NCBI GenBank assembly: GCA_903928015.1
Contig: CAIYPF010000034.1
Coordinates: 24,231 to 88,230, forward strand
DNA from: an uncultured Gammaproteobacteria bacterium
GTDB taxonomy: Bacteria > Pseudomonadota > Gammaproteobacteria > Pseudomonadales > UBA5518
Direction: 5' to 3'
DNA: 64,000 nucleotides
Shown here: piece by piece, positions 1 through 8,136 of the stretch
Position numbering within the stretch: position 1 is the first letter of the stretch
Layout: the number at the start of each line of letters is the position of its first letter
Notes under the pieces: model-generated
Seen by the model: the letters and a program-made list of their open reading frames with translations, nothing else
Database searches by the model: none
Told to the model about the DNA's origin: nothing
Made by a program: the position numbers and the translations under genes

Positions 1-291
1 CGCCGCCCTGACAAGGCGGAATCCCGGATCGGAAATGAGAGGTGTGCCCGCATCCGCAACCAGCGCGACACTGCGTCCACGCTGCAGTTCAGCAAGAAGT
101 TCGCACTCGCGACGATCGTCGCTGTGGTCATGATAGGCGAGCAAAGGCCTCGACAGTCCCAGATGACTTAGGAGCGCCCGGCAGCGGCGGGTATCCTCAG
201 CCGCCACGATGTCCGCGCTCGCGAGCACGTCTATGGCGCGGCGAGTGATGTCACCGAGGTTACCGATCGGTGTTGCGACGATGTAGAGCAT
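1..291 (-). CDS. rsmI: 16S rRNA (cytidine-2'-O)-methyltransferase RsmI, N-terminal part (runs off the window)
   Basis: Only the first 97 codons are present; the gene continues past base 1. The ATG is at 291-289. The translation opens with MLYIVATPIGNLGDI, followed by an AEDTR segment and VADAGTPLISDPG, which are the conserved N-terminal blocks of the RsmI/YraL family of SAM-dependent enzymes that methylate the 2'-OH of C1402 in 16S rRNA. The full protein is usually about 285 residues, so roughly a third is visible. It is divergent from lpoA, the same arrangement as yraL-yraM in E. coli and Pseudomonas, which supports the call. Confidence 0.93.
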   Translation of the reverse strand, partial: MLYIVATPIGNLGDITRRAIDVLASADIVAAEDTRRCRALLSHLGLSRPLLAYHDHSDDRRECELLAELQRGRSVALVADAGTPLISDPGFRLVRAA

Positions 292-361
292 GGGGCCTCC
301 GGCAGAAGCGCAGCCCGCAGATCGTGTGCCGCAAGCCGGGTCAGGCGCTAGTATACGGACC

Positions 362-2305
362 ATGAAACATACGGCCGCACGAACAGCGATCCTGTTTACC
401 CTGATTGCGGTGGGTGGTTGCTCGTCACCTCCCGCCGAACAGCCTCGAGAGGCTGTGCCGCCCGTCGCTGTCGAAGACACTGCGCCCATCCCGGCAGATC
501 CGGCAGATGCACTCCTGGTCCGCGCTGGGCGCGCAGAGCCCGGACAGCGCCTGGATCTTCTGCTCGATGCGGCAGGGGCGCTAGTCGATCGCAAGGATAT
601 TGCCCGGGCGAAGGCCGTTCTTGAAGACGCGGCCGCGCTTCCCGCGAGCCCGGAGCAGGACGCAAGGCGCGCCATACTTCTCTCGGACGTACTTGCAACA
701 GCAGGCGACCCTGCTGGAGCACTTGCCGCCCTTCCCGAGCCCGGGGAAACTCCCGAGAAAGTGCTCCCACGTGCCCTTGAGGCGGGTTTGCTGGAGGCGC
801 GGGCACGGGCCCTGTTCGGGCTCGGCAGATCGCTCGAGGCCGCGAGGCAGCGTGTAGCGCTTCAGCCATGGCTCCCTGACGACAAAGACCGCATTGCCAA
901 TGCGCGCCACATCCTCGATTCCCTCGGACTCGTGTCACTCGGAGAACTCGACAAGACCGCTGCGTCAGCCGGCAGCGATGATTGGCGGGGCTGGTTGGAA
1001 CTGTCACTGATTGCGAGGGATATGCGCCGATCACCCCTCGCACAAAAGCAGCGCTTGCACGAGTGGGAGCAGACATACGCGGCCAATCCTGCCTTTGGCG
1101 ACGGCATGCATGGCCTGATCGAAGGCCTGGCAGGTGCAATTGCAGAGCCTGCCCGGGTTGCTCTCCTGCTTCCCTTGACCGGCAGGGCCGGCGCCAGCGG
1201 ACAGGCTGTTTTGCAGGGCTACCTGGCCGAACATTATCGGGAACTCGGGGCCGGGGAACCGGTCCCGCCCCTTGCCATCGTCGATACCGGAGGAACGGCA
1301 GAGGGATTTGCGGCGGCCTACCGTCGCACCACTGGCGACGGAGCCGATGTCGTGATCGGCCCTCTTCTGAAAGAAGAACTGGCCGCTTTCGGTTCAGGAC
1401 TCCCGGCGAGCGTTCCCACGCTCGCACTCAATTTTCTCGACGCTCCTTCTGCCGCCATTCCTGGCGTGCACCAGTTCGGCGTAGACCCCTCGGACGAAGT
1501 CGCACAACTTGCCTCCGATTCCCGTAACGCAGGCATGTCGCGCGCTGTTGTTCTCGCCGATGCAGCGCCACGCTCACGCCGACTGGTGGAGGACTTCGGA
1601 TCACGCTGGCGCAATGCAGGCGGAGAGTTGATCGACACCCTTTATCTGGGAGATCTGAACGAATATCGCCTCAGCCTCGAGCGGACCTTGCATCTCGACC
1701 AGAGTCATCAGCGCTCTGTCGCTCTCGGGCAACTACTAGGGTTGGAACTGCAAACCGAGCCACGCCGCAGGGCCGACGTCGACATGGTCGTTTTGCTGGC
1801 AGAACCGGCAGGAGCACGGTCAGTACGCGCCTTGCTGCCCTTCCTGTACTCCGGGGACGTCCCTGTCCGCGGGATCAGCATGAGCTACGCGGGGGGAGCA
1901 GGCCGGGAGGGCGACTTCGATCTCGAGACATTGAAGTTCGTTGATATGCCCTGGTTTTCCAACGCCGAGCAAAACCTGCGCGAGACAACGTCGCTCCAAC
2001 ATGGCGCGGTCGAGCGCCTGATTGCTCTTGGCGTTGATGCGCGCAGACTGCAGTCAAGGATCAATCTTCTCGATAAACCGGGCTCATGGAGGCTCGGTGG
2101 CGCAGCTGGCGAATTGAGCACAGGCACGGATGGCCGGGTGCACAGACGAGCTGTCTGGTACGTCATCGAAGGGGGGCAGGCCAAGGCAGAGTTGTCGCGC
2201 CAGTCCATAGAGAAACCGACATCCAGGGATGGAGTACAGGTATGGACACCAGGGGACGGAACACCCCCGCAAACATCGGGCGCGCCGCCGAAGACAGAGC
2301 CTTAG
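362..2305 (+). CDS. lpoA: Outer-membrane lipoprotein LpoA, activator of penicillin-binding protein 1A
   Basis: This 647-residue protein starts at ATG 362. The upstream in-frame ATG at 290 would put an extra 24 residues before the signal peptide and overlap rsmI. The N-terminus is a lipoprotein signal (MKHTAARTAILF...) ending in a lipobox with Cys about 20 residues in. An Ala-rich helical TPR-like region (about residues 30-250) is followed by a periplasmic-binding-protein-like domain (about 265-600, starting near [15 protein letters not shown]), the LppC/LpoA architecture. LpoA reaches through the periplasm to stimulate PBP1A. A TAGTAT/TATAC element sits only a few bases upstream of the ATG with no clear Shine-Dalgarno, so the leader may be very short. 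Its 3' end overlaps yraN by 64 bases. Confidence 0.92.
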   Translation: MKHTAARTAILFTLIAVGGCSSPPAEQPREAVPPVAVEDTAPIPADPADALLVRAGRAEPGQRLDLLLDAAGALVDRKDIARAKAVLEDAAALPASPEQDARRAILLSDVLATAGDPAGALAALPEPGETPEKVLPRALEAGLLEARARALFGLGRSLEAARQRVALQPWLPDDKDRIANARHILDSLGLVSLGELDKTAASAGSDDWRGWLELSLIARDMRRSPLAQKQRLHEWEQTYAANPAFGDGMHGLIEGLAGAIAEPARVALLLPLTGRAGASGQAVLQGYLAEHYRELGAGEPVPPLAIVDTGGTAEGFAAAYRRTTGDGADVVIGPLLKEELAAFGSGLPASVPTLALNFLDAPSAAIPGVHQFGVDPSDEVAQLASDSRNAGMSRAVVLADAAPRSRRLVEDFGSRWRNAGGELIDTLYLGDLNEYRLSLERTLHLDQSHQRSVALGQLLGLELQTEPRRRADVDMVVLLAEPAGARSVRALLPFLYSGDVPVRGISMSYAGGAGREGDFDLETLKFVDMPWFSNAEQNLRETTSLQHGAVERLIALGVDARRLQSRINLLDKPGSWRLGGAAGELSTGTDGRVHRRAVWYVIEGGQAKAELSRQSIEKPTSRDGVQVWTPGDGTPPQTSGAPPKTEP

Positions 2306-2613
2306 TTTTTCTCGAAAAGGCCGGTCTCTGCCTGCTTGAGCGCAACTTCCGCTGCCGCGCAGGTGAAATCGATCTGATCATGCGCGAGGGCGGAATGATC
2401 GTTTTTGTCGAAGTCAGGCTGCGGCGCGTGAGCCGCTTTGGCACGGCGGCCGAAAGTGTAGGAAGTGCGAAACTTCGCCGGGTGCAATTCGCAGCAGAGC
2501 TTTGGCTTCGCCTCAGGGGCCGTGACAGCCCCGCGAGGATTGATGTGCTTACCTTGGACGGCGCCGAATGCGAAACCGCACGCATCGGCTGGATACGCGG
2601 CGCAAGCGTTTAG
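2242..2613 (+). CDS. yraN: UPF0102 (YraN) nuclease-fold protein
   Basis: The protein has 123 residues and starts at ATG 2242 inside the end of lpoA. It carries the family core: GRAAEDRALVFLEKAG, then GEIDLIM and IVFVEVRLRR. These correspond to the acidic E-D...E positions of the PD-(D/E)XK nuclease fold; the final Lys is Arg, as is also usual in YraN. The biochemical role of the family is not established. The lpoA-yraN-diaA order is conserved in gammaproteobacteria. The long overlap with lpoA suggests coupled translation. Longer in-frame extensions into lpoA lack family similarity and were not used. Confidence 0.88.
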   Translation: MDTRGRNTPANIGRAAEDRALVFLEKAGLCLLERNFRCRAGEIDLIMREGGMIVFVEVRLRRVSRFGTAAESVGSAKLRRVQFAAELWLRLRGRDSPARIDVLTLDGAECETARIGWIRGASV

Positions 2614-2625
2614 GAGCAACCGCCA

Positions 2626-3216
2626 ATGGACGACCTGAACGATCCGGTGCAACTGTGGTTCACAAACCACGTCGATACCATCTACCGATCCCTTGACGCA
2701 CTGCAACAGCCACTCGCACAAGCCGCAATGCGGATGCGGGACACGCTGCTCGGCGAAGGGAGGCTGCTTGTGGCTGGAAGCGGAACCGGTTGCGCTCTGG
2801 CGCAGCTGTTCAGCGCCGGCTTGCTCAGTAGACTTTCGATGGAGCGGCCCGCCCTGCCGGTGATCTGCATCGGCAATGATCCCGCAGTCCTGGGAGCAAT
2901 TGCAGAGGGCTACGGCTACGCGGAGAGCCTTGCCCGCCAGATCCAGGCCATCGCGGCGCCGGGAGACACGGTTTTACTCGTTACGGGCTCTAATGGCGGC
3001 GGCATATCCCATGCCGTCCGCGCAGCACAAGCTCGAGGAGCCAGAGTGATTTCGATCTGCGGGCTTGCCACGCAGGATCCGCACCAGCTTGGGGAAGTGG
3101 ACGACATCGAAATACGCATCCCGTCCGAGGAGCCATCACGGCTGACGGAGTGCCAGTTGCTGGTGCTCAATTGTCTGGTGGAACTTGTCGAACGTGAGAT
3201 TTTCGGCAGCTACTGA
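2626..3216 (+). CDS. diaA: DiaA-like SIS-domain protein (DnaA initiator-associating factor)
   Basis: The 196-residue single SIS domain has the same length as E. coli DiaA and sits directly after yraN, where diaA is normally found. The blocks RLLVAGSGTG, the GDTVLLVTGSNGGG loop and the DIEIRIPSEEPSRLTE segment match DiaA rather than the isomerase GmhA. The phospho-sugar loop differs from GmhA (AGSGTGCALAQLF where GmhA has CGNGGSAADAQHF), consistent with a DnaA-binding rather than a catalytic role. GmhA-like sedoheptulose-7-phosphate isomerase is the alternative annotation. It starts 12 bases after yraN. Confidence 0.83.
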   Translation: MDDLNDPVQLWFTNHVDTIYRSLDALQQPLAQAAMRMRDTLLGEGRLLVAGSGTGCALAQLFSAGLLSRLSMERPALPVICIGNDPAVLGAIAEGYGYAESLARQIQAIAAPGDTVLLVTGSNGGGISHAVRAAQARGARVISICGLATQDPHQLGEVDDIEIRIPSEEPSRLTECQLLVLNCLVELVEREIFGSY

Positions 3217-3225
3217 ACCGCAGGC

Positions 3226-3612
3226 TCACTTCACCACGCGAAGGCTGCGCTTTGCGGGCGCGGATGGGTTTCGCCGCCCGTCGTCATCAGATGGAGGAGG
3301 CGCACGCTCGGGCTCGAAGACCATGCCTTGGCCGTTCTCCCGGGCGTAGATGCCCAGCACTGCCCCGATAGGCGCGAGGATATCAACTGCGATACCGCCG
3401 AAGCGGCCACGAAAGCTGATCCCGTCGTTCGTGATCAGCAGCTCTGAAACAGCCCCGGGCGACACGTTGAGAACTATCTGTCCGTCTTTCACATATTGCT
3501 GCGGAACTTCGACACCGGGAGCGTGGGCGTCGATCAGCACATATGGTGTGCAGCCGTTATCTACGATCCAGTCGTAGAGGGCGCGAACGAGGTAAGGACG
3601 ACTGCTCTTCAT
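3226..3612 (-). CDS. sspB: ClpXP protease specificity-enhancing factor SspB
   Basis: The 128-residue adaptor opens with a conserved helix (SSRPYLVRALYDWIVDNG) and has a beta domain ending near residue 100. An acidic and polar disordered linker follows, and the C-terminus is SLRVVK. That tail is the ClpX-binding (XB) motif that tethers SspB to the ClpX zinc-binding domain, and it is intact here. SspB delivers ssrA-tagged proteins to ClpXP. It lies 30 bases downstream of sspA on the same strand, the usual sspAB operon. Convergent with diaA, with 9 bases between stops. Confidence 0.95.
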   Translation of the reverse strand: MKSSRPYLVRALYDWIVDNGCTPYVLIDAHAPGVEVPQQYVKDGQIVLNVSPGAVSELLITNDGISFRGRFGGIAVDILAPIGAVLGIYARENGQGMVFEPERAPPPSDDDGRRNPSAPAKRSLRVVK

Positions 3613-3642
3613 GATGGCTGGGGCTGCGCGATCCTGACGGGA

Positions 3643-4302
3643 TCAACGGCGACGCATCTCCTTTTCTGTCTGGGTAAGGCTCTCCAGAAAGGACTCGCGC
3701 GCGAAGAGGCGGATCATGTAGTCGTGCAGAGGCTTGGTCTGGCGCGTCACCGGAACATCGATTCCCAGCGCGGGCAGTCGCCATAGAAACGCGACGAGGC
3801 AACAATCGAGCAGCGAGAAGTCATCGCTCATGAAGTAAGGTTTTTCACCGAAAACCGGCGAGACGGATACCAGCTCAGCGCCCAGCTCCGCGCGCACAAT
3901 GGCGGCGGATTTCTCAGGCGTACGTCCACGCTGCAACAGATCGAGCTTTTGGCACCAGTCCTTTTCCAGCCGCTGGAGCAACTGGCGACTCTTGGCTCTG
4001 GCAACCGGGTACAGCGGCATCAATGGCGGGTGCGGATAACGCTCGTCGAGGTACTCCATGATGGCCCTCGACTCGTACAGCACGAGATCCCGATCGACCA
4101 GCACCGGCAAGCTGCAATAGGGGTTAAGTTCCGCGAGTTCCGCGGGATAGTCGCGGGCATCGATATCCAGAACCTGCGAGGTGATGCCTTTTTCGGCGAG
4201 CAGTATCCGGATGCGGTGGCTGTAGTGATCCGAGGAGTCAGAAAACAAGGTCATGACCGAGCGCTTGGACAGGATTGCCCGTATGTCCCTGCGCTCAGCC
4301 AT
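3643..4302 (-). CDS. sspA: Stringent starvation protein A (RNA-polymerase-associated GST-fold protein)
   Basis: The 219-residue protein has a glutathione-S-transferase fold: an N-terminal thioredoxin-like domain (TLFSDSSDHYSHRIRILLAEKG, ending with LPVLVDRDLVLYESRAIMEYLDE) and a C-terminal helical domain. SspA binds sigma-70 RNA polymerase and acts in acid and stationary-phase responses; family members generally lack glutathione transferase activity. It sits between the bc1 genes and sspB, the same order as in Pseudomonas. The ATG at 4302 gives an N-terminus about 16 residues longer than the MTLFSDSS start; the internal ATG at residue 17 is possible. Confidence 0.93.
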   Translation of the reverse strand: MAERRDIRAILSKRSVMTLFSDSSDHYSHRIRILLAEKGITSQVLDIDARDYPAELAELNPYCSLPVLVDRDLVLYESRAIMEYLDERYPHPPLMPLYPVARAKSRQLLQRLEKDWCQKLDLLQRGRTPEKSAAIVRAELGAELVSVSPVFGEKPYFMSDDFSLLDCCLVAFLWRLPALGIDVPVTRQTKPLHDYMIRLFARESFLESLTQTEKEMRRR

Positions 4303-4336
4303 CGACTGCTCCCTCAGGCTCCCCGAAACAGGGAGT

Positions 4337-6397
4337 TCAGTGAACGTCCTTCCAGTATTCGCGGTTCAGGAGGAAGGTGAACACTCCGAACACCGCGATG
4401 AACAGCAAGACATAGCCACCAAGGCGCTGACGGTGCAGCGCCATGGGCTCTGCAACATAGGCCAGAAAGTTGGTGAGATCACCCACTGCCGCGTCGAATT
4501 CCTCGGTGGTCATGAGGCCGGCTTTCTTGACCACAAGGCGACCACAAGGATCGTCAAGCATGTCCTCTCCGGTGAGAGGATCTCGCTTTACCCCGCCATT
4601 CTCCGCGAGGACCGGGCCAGGCGCGCACTCGGGAAGGCCCTGAAGTTCGAGCAGCGCGTGCGGCATGGCCACATCCTTGAACGCCCTGTTGTTCACGCCC
4701 CAAGCGCGGGAAGGCGAATCGTCGCGATAGAAATTCCGCAGATAGGTGTAGATGTACTCCGGGGAGCGGGCCCTGGACATGAGCGTGAGGTCCGGAGGCG
4801 CGGCCCCAAACCATGTCTTGCCAAGTTTGGCAGGCATGGCGTTGTTCATCAGGTCGCCGATCTTGGTGTCATCGAAAATGAGGTTTTCCTGAGCAAGCGG
4901 CAGCGGAATTCCCAGATCGGTAGCAGTACGCTCGAACCGGGCGTACTTGAGCGAATGACACCCCATGCAGTAATTGACGAAATACTTGGCGCCGCGTTGC
5001 AGTGATTCCTGATTGGCAAGATCAGGCACAAAGTGGTCGCAGTCGATAGTGCCACATGATTTTTCGGCCTCGGCGCCTACCGCCTTCAACGGCAACACCA
5101 CCAGAAGCACCACCACCAGCAACGCACCCATCGACTTCCAGAAACCCATACCGCCATCCGTGGTCACGCGAGCAGGTTCGGGCTTGGTCTTTTCGATCGA
5201 CGTGTAGATCGGCATGAGCAGGAAGAACGAGAAGTAGACCAGCGTGCAAATCTGGGCAAGCGCCGTACGCTCAGGAGTCGGAGGCTTGACTCCAAGCACA
5301 CCAAGGATCACGAAGGAAGCGCTGAACAGAAGGATTGCCACCCTGCTGATCGCGCCCTTGTAGCGGATAGATTTGACGGGGCTGCGATCGAGCCACGGCA
5401 CCACGAACAGGATCGCGATCGCGGACGCCATGGTCAGGAAGCCCAGGAACTTGGCCGTCAGCGGACCAATGTCCACTGTGACCGCACGCAGCATCGAGTA
5501 GAACGGCGTGTAGTACCACGTCGGCGCGATGTGCAGCGGCGTCTTCAGGCCATTGGCCTCCTCGAAATTCGCGTGCTCGAGGAAATATCCCCCCATCTCG
5601 GGGAGGAAGAAGATGATCGTGCAGAACACGAAGAGGAATACAGAGATGCCCATGAGGTCATGGACCGTGTAGTAGGGATGGAAAGCCACACCATCGAGCG
5701 GCACACCATTGGCATCTTTCTTTTTCTTGATCTCGACGCCATCGGGATTGTTTGACCCGACCTCATGCAAGGCAAGCAGGTGCAAGACCACCAAACCAAG
5801 CAGGATAAGCGGCACCGCCACGACGTGGAGCGCGAAGAAGCGGTTCAGGGTAATTCCCGAGATGAGGTAATCGCCCCGGATCCACTGCACGATGTCGTCG
5901 CCCACAACCGGGATGGCCCCGAACAACGAGATGATTACCTGGGCGCCCCAATATGACATCTGGCCCCACGGGAGGACGTAGCCGAGGAAACCCTCTGCCA
6001 TCAGCGCCAGATAAATGGCCATCCCGAATACCCAGATCAGTTCGCGGGGCTTGCGGTAGGAGCCGTAGAGCAGGCCGCGAAACATGTGCAGGTAAACGAC
6101 CGTGAAGAAAGCCGAAGCACCGGTGGAGTGCATGTACCGGATGATCCATCCGTACTCCACGTCACGCATGATGTATTCGACCGATGCGAAGGCACGCTCC
6201 GCCGAGGGTTCGAAACTCATCGTGAGCCAGATGCCCGTCAGAAGCTGGTTCACCAACACCAGCAGCGAGAGCACCCCGAAGAAGTACCAGAAGTTGAAAT
6301 TCTTGGGCGCGTAGTACTTGCCCATGTGGGTGTTCCACGCACGCATGATCGGAAGGCGTGCATCGACCCAGTCCCGCAACGCGATAAGCCTGCTCAT
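4337..6397 (-). CDS. petBC: Fused cytochrome b - cytochrome c1 of the bc1 complex (PetB-PetC polyprotein)
   Basis: One uninterrupted frame of 686 codons encodes both haem subunits of ubiquinol-cytochrome c reductase. Residues 1 to about 405 are cytochrome b: membrane helices, GYVLPWGQMSYWG, the paired-His helix FFALHVVAVPLILLG, and a Qo motif near residue 295 reading PTWY rather than PEWY. After TKPEPARVTTDGG comes a Sec-type signal/anchor starting at internal Met 417 (GFWKSMGALLVVVLL). Cytochrome c1 follows, with the haem site CMGCH near residue 475, the Met ligand in AMPHALLELQG and a C-terminal anchor ending REYWKDVH. Pseudomonas has separate petB and petC genes; the Bradyrhizobium fbcH gene is a known fused precedent, cleaved after translation. 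The start is ATG 6397 (TGATG junction with petA); GTG 6400 is the alternative. Confidence 0.95.
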   Translation of the reverse strand: MSRLIALRDWVDARLPIMRAWNTHMGKYYAPKNFNFWYFFGVLSLLVLVNQLLTGIWLTMSFEPSAERAFASVEYIMRDVEYGWIIRYMHSTGASAFFTVVYLHMFRGLLYGSYRKPRELIWVFGMAIYLALMAEGFLGYVLPWGQMSYWGAQVIISLFGAIPVVGDDIVQWIRGDYLISGITLNRFFALHVVAVPLILLGLVVLHLLALHEVGSNNPDGVEIKKKKDANGVPLDGVAFHPYYTVHDLMGISVFLFVFCTIIFFLPEMGGYFLEHANFEEANGLKTPLHIAPTWYYTPFYSMLRAVTVDIGPLTAKFLGFLTMASAIAILFVVPWLDRSPVKSIRYKGAISRVAILLFSASFVILGVLGVKPPTPERTALAQICTLVYFSFFLLMPIYTSIEKTKPEPARVTTDGGMGFWKSMGALLVVVLLVVLPLKAVGAEAEKSCGTIDCDHFVPDLANQESLQRGAKYFVNYCMGCHSLKYARFERTATDLGIPLPLAQENLIFDDTKIGDLMNNAMPAKLGKTWFGAAPPDLTLMSRARSPEYIYTYLRNFYRDDSPSRAWGVNNRAFKDVAMPHALLELQGLPECAPGPVLAENGGVKRDPLTGEDMLDDPCGRLVVKKAGLMTTEEFDAAVGDLTNFLAYVAEPMALHRQRLGGYVLLFIAVFGVFTFLLNREYWKDVH

Positions 6398-6993
6398 CAC
6401 GCGGCCTCCTTGTCTACACCGATGACGAGGATGTTCTCGCCCTCGAAGGAATACGGCGGAACCTCAAGGTTGTACGGAGCGGGAACGCCCAGAAGCACCC
6501 GCCCCGCCAAGTCAAATTTGGATCCATGGCAAGGGCAGAAGAATCCACCCATCCAGGCAGCGCCGCCGAGGTCGGCAGCTCCCACCTCGGGGCGGTACTT
6601 CGGCGCGCAACCCAGGTGTGTGCAGAGGCCCAGCAGAACGAGAATTTCCGCCTTGATGGCGCGGTTCTGCTTGTCCACGTAAGCCGGCTGGACGGACTGC
6701 GCGGACTTCGGGTCACGCAACTTGTCGTCGTGGCCACCAAGCGCCTCGAGCGTCTCGGGAGTGCGCCGCACCACATACACAGGCTTGCCACGCCACTCGA
6801 CCACAACCATCTGGCCTGGCTCGAGCTTGCTGATGTCGGCTTTGACCGGCGCCCCCGCGGCTTTCGCTTTCGCGCTGGGGTTCCAGGAACCGAGGAAGGG
6901 AGTGGCTATGCCTACGGCACCGGCGGCGCCAACGGCAGAGGTTGCGACGGTCAGGAACTGCCGCCTGCCCTTGTTCACGACTTGATTGCTCAC
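6397..6993 (-). CDS. petA: Rieske iron-sulfur subunit of the cytochrome bc1 complex
   Basis: The 198-residue protein has a twin-arginine signal anchor (GRRQFL followed by an Ala/Gly-rich membrane segment), as expected for a Tat-exported Rieske protein. The [2Fe-2S] ligands are in CTHLGC (residues 124-129) and CPCHGS (153-158). It takes electrons from ubiquinol at the Qo site and passes them to cytochrome c1. It starts with GTG at 6993 with a GGAG about 10 bases upstream. Its stop TGA overlaps the start of the petBC fusion, so the two are probably translationally coupled. A good sigma-70 promoter lies about 70 bases upstream of its start. Confidence 0.96.
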   Translation of the reverse strand: MSNQVVNKGRRQFLTVATSAVGAAGAVGIATPFLGSWNPSAKAKAAGAPVKADISKLEPGQMVVVEWRGKPVYVVRRTPETLEALGGHDDKLRDPKSAQSVQPAYVDKQNRAIKAEILVLLGLCTHLGCAPKYRPEVGAADLGGAAWMGGFFCPCHGSKFDLAGRVLLGVPAPYNLEVPPYSFEGENILVIGVDKEAA

Positions 6994-7059
6994 GAAAGGG
7001 ATTCTCCAGTCCGTAAAGGGATCGGTCGCAGCCCGGGGGCGCTGCTGGGAGCGCGGCGA

Positions 7060-7088
7060 ATGCTAAAGAATTTAGCAGGGACTGACAA
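7060..7088 (-). promoter_or_regulatory. Predicted sigma-70 promoter of petA-petBC
   Basis: On the minus strand TTGTCA (7088-7083) is followed after exactly 17 bases by TAGCAT (7065-7060), a near-consensus -35/-10 pair upstream of petA. An inverted repeat fills most of the spacer. Prediction from sequence only. Confidence 0.55.
7061..7077. repeat. Inverted repeat inside the petA promoter, operator-like
   Basis: TGCTAAAGAATTTAGCA is a perfect 7-base inverted repeat around a 3-base centre. It overlaps the -10 hexamer and spacer of the predicted petA promoter. The position suits a repressor or redox-regulator site, but no known consensus was matched with confidence. Confidence 0.45.
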
Positions 7089-7125
7089 GAAAAACGGACT
7101 CTGCAAAGGCCATCTCCGTCGCCCC

Positions 7126-7166
7126 GAAACGAAACGCCCGGCGATCCTTTCGGAGAGCCGGGCGTT
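7126..7166 (-). terminator. Rho-independent terminator of rplM-rpsI
   Basis: On the minus strand a perfect 10-base stem, AACGCCCGGC (7166-7157 on the complement) pairing with its complement at 7142-7133, encloses a 14-base loop and is followed by TTTCGTTTC. It begins about 35 bases after the rpsI stop codon. Confidence 0.8.
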
Positions 7167-7201
7167 CGGAAGGCCGCGCCGCTGATGCGGAGCAAATAGC
7201 C

Positions 7202-7594
7202 TCAGCGCTTCGAGTACTGCGGACGCTTGCGAGCCTTGCGCAAACCGACTTTCTTACGCTCAACCTCGCGCGCGTCGCGGGTCACATAGCCTTCCTGACG
7301 CAGGCGGCTCTTGAGGGTCTCGTCATACTCAATAAGGGCGCGGGTTATCCCGTGACGGATCGCGCCCGCCTGCCCGAAACTGCCGCCGCCTTTGACGGAG
7401 ACATTCACGTCGAATTTTTCGCCCATCCCCACCAATTCAAGCGGTTGGCGAACGATCATGCGAGCAACCTCACGACCGAAGTAACTCTCCAGCGGCTTGT
7501 GGTTGACCGAGATCGCGCCGCGACCTTGCGTGAGGAACACGCGCGCTGTGGCGGTCTTGCGGCGTCCGGTCCCGTAATACTGCGTGGCAGCCAT
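7202..7594 (-). CDS. rpsI: 30S ribosomal protein S9
   Basis: The 130-residue protein opens [16 protein letters not shown] and ends with the basic tail [12 protein letters not shown], which reaches into the ribosomal P site. Both ends are diagnostic of bacterial S9. It lies 10 bases downstream of rplM, the universal L13-S9 pair, and is followed by a strong terminator. Confidence 0.98.
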   Translation of the reverse strand: MAATQYYGTGRRKTATARVFLTQGRGAISVNHKPLESYFGREVARMIVRQPLELVGMGEKFDVNVSVKGGGSFGQAGAIRHGITRALIEYDETLKSRLRQEGYVTRDAREVERKKVGLRKARKRPQYSKR

Positions 7595-7604
7595 GTGGTT
7601 TCCT

Positions 7605-8033
7605 TCAGATCTCGAGAGCTTGCGGCTGCTGGGCCGCGTGCGGATGTTCTGCGCCCGGGTACACCTTCAGTTTGCGCGCCATGGCACGGCCGAGAGGGTT
7701 CTTGGGGAGCATGCCTTTTACTGCGCTTTCGATGGCACGGGTTGGCGCGCGCGCCACCAGCTTGTCGAAGGTGATGCTGCGCATACCGCCGGGATGGCCG
7801 GTGTGGTGGTGATAAATCTTGTCTCTACCCTTGTTGCCGGTCACCTGGACCTTCTCGGCGTTGACGACGACGATGTAGTCGCCGGTATCAACGTGAGGGG
7901 TGAACTCGGGTTTGTGCTTGCCGCGCAGTCGCGAGGCGATCACGGTTGCGATGCGGCCAAGAGTCTTGCCGCTCGCGTCGACGACGAACCATTGCTGTTC
8001 GACGCCGCCTGGTTTTGCCGAAAAGGTCTTCAT
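7605..8033 (-). CDS. rplM: 50S ribosomal protein L13
   Basis: The 142-residue protein starts [10 protein letters not shown] and contains [20 protein letters not shown] and [13 protein letters not shown], the conserved L13 blocks. The ATG at 8033 matches the family N-terminus; a TTG at 8042 would add three residues. It is the first gene of the L13-S9 operon. The leader holds a GGGGTACTCCCC palindrome (8057-8068) that could form a hairpin just before the start; r-protein leaders are often regulatory, but this is inference. Confidence 0.98.
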   Translation of the reverse strand: MKTFSAKPGGVEQQWFVVDASGKTLGRIATVIASRLRGKHKPEFTPHVDTGDYIVVVNAEKVQVTGNKGRDKIYHHHTGHPGGMRSITFDKLVARAPTRAIESAVKGMLPKNPLGRAMARKLKVYPGAEHPHAAQQPQALEI

Positions 8034-8082
8034 TGTTGCCAAGCCAGCCTGGAAGGGGGGAGTACCCCGTAAAAGGGTGCGA

Positions 8083-8112
8083 ATGGTACACCATGAATTT
8101 TACGAGCGGCAA
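8083..8112 (-). promoter_or_regulatory. Predicted promoter of rplM-rpsI
   Basis: On the minus strand TTGCCG (8112-8107) is followed after 18 bases by TACCAT (8088-8083), which is preceded by a TG. This lies about 50 bases upstream of rplM. Moderate match to consensus. Confidence 0.4.
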
Positions 8113-8136
8113 CCGCCGCCCGGGAAAATTCACGGT

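Noticed and set aside
5147..5149. Internal ATG of the petBC fusion as the start of a separate petC gene
   Set aside because: There is no stop codon for cytochrome b before it, so a separate petC would not remove the fusion. Internal initiation as an extra product cannot be excluded but is not supported by a good ribosome-binding site.
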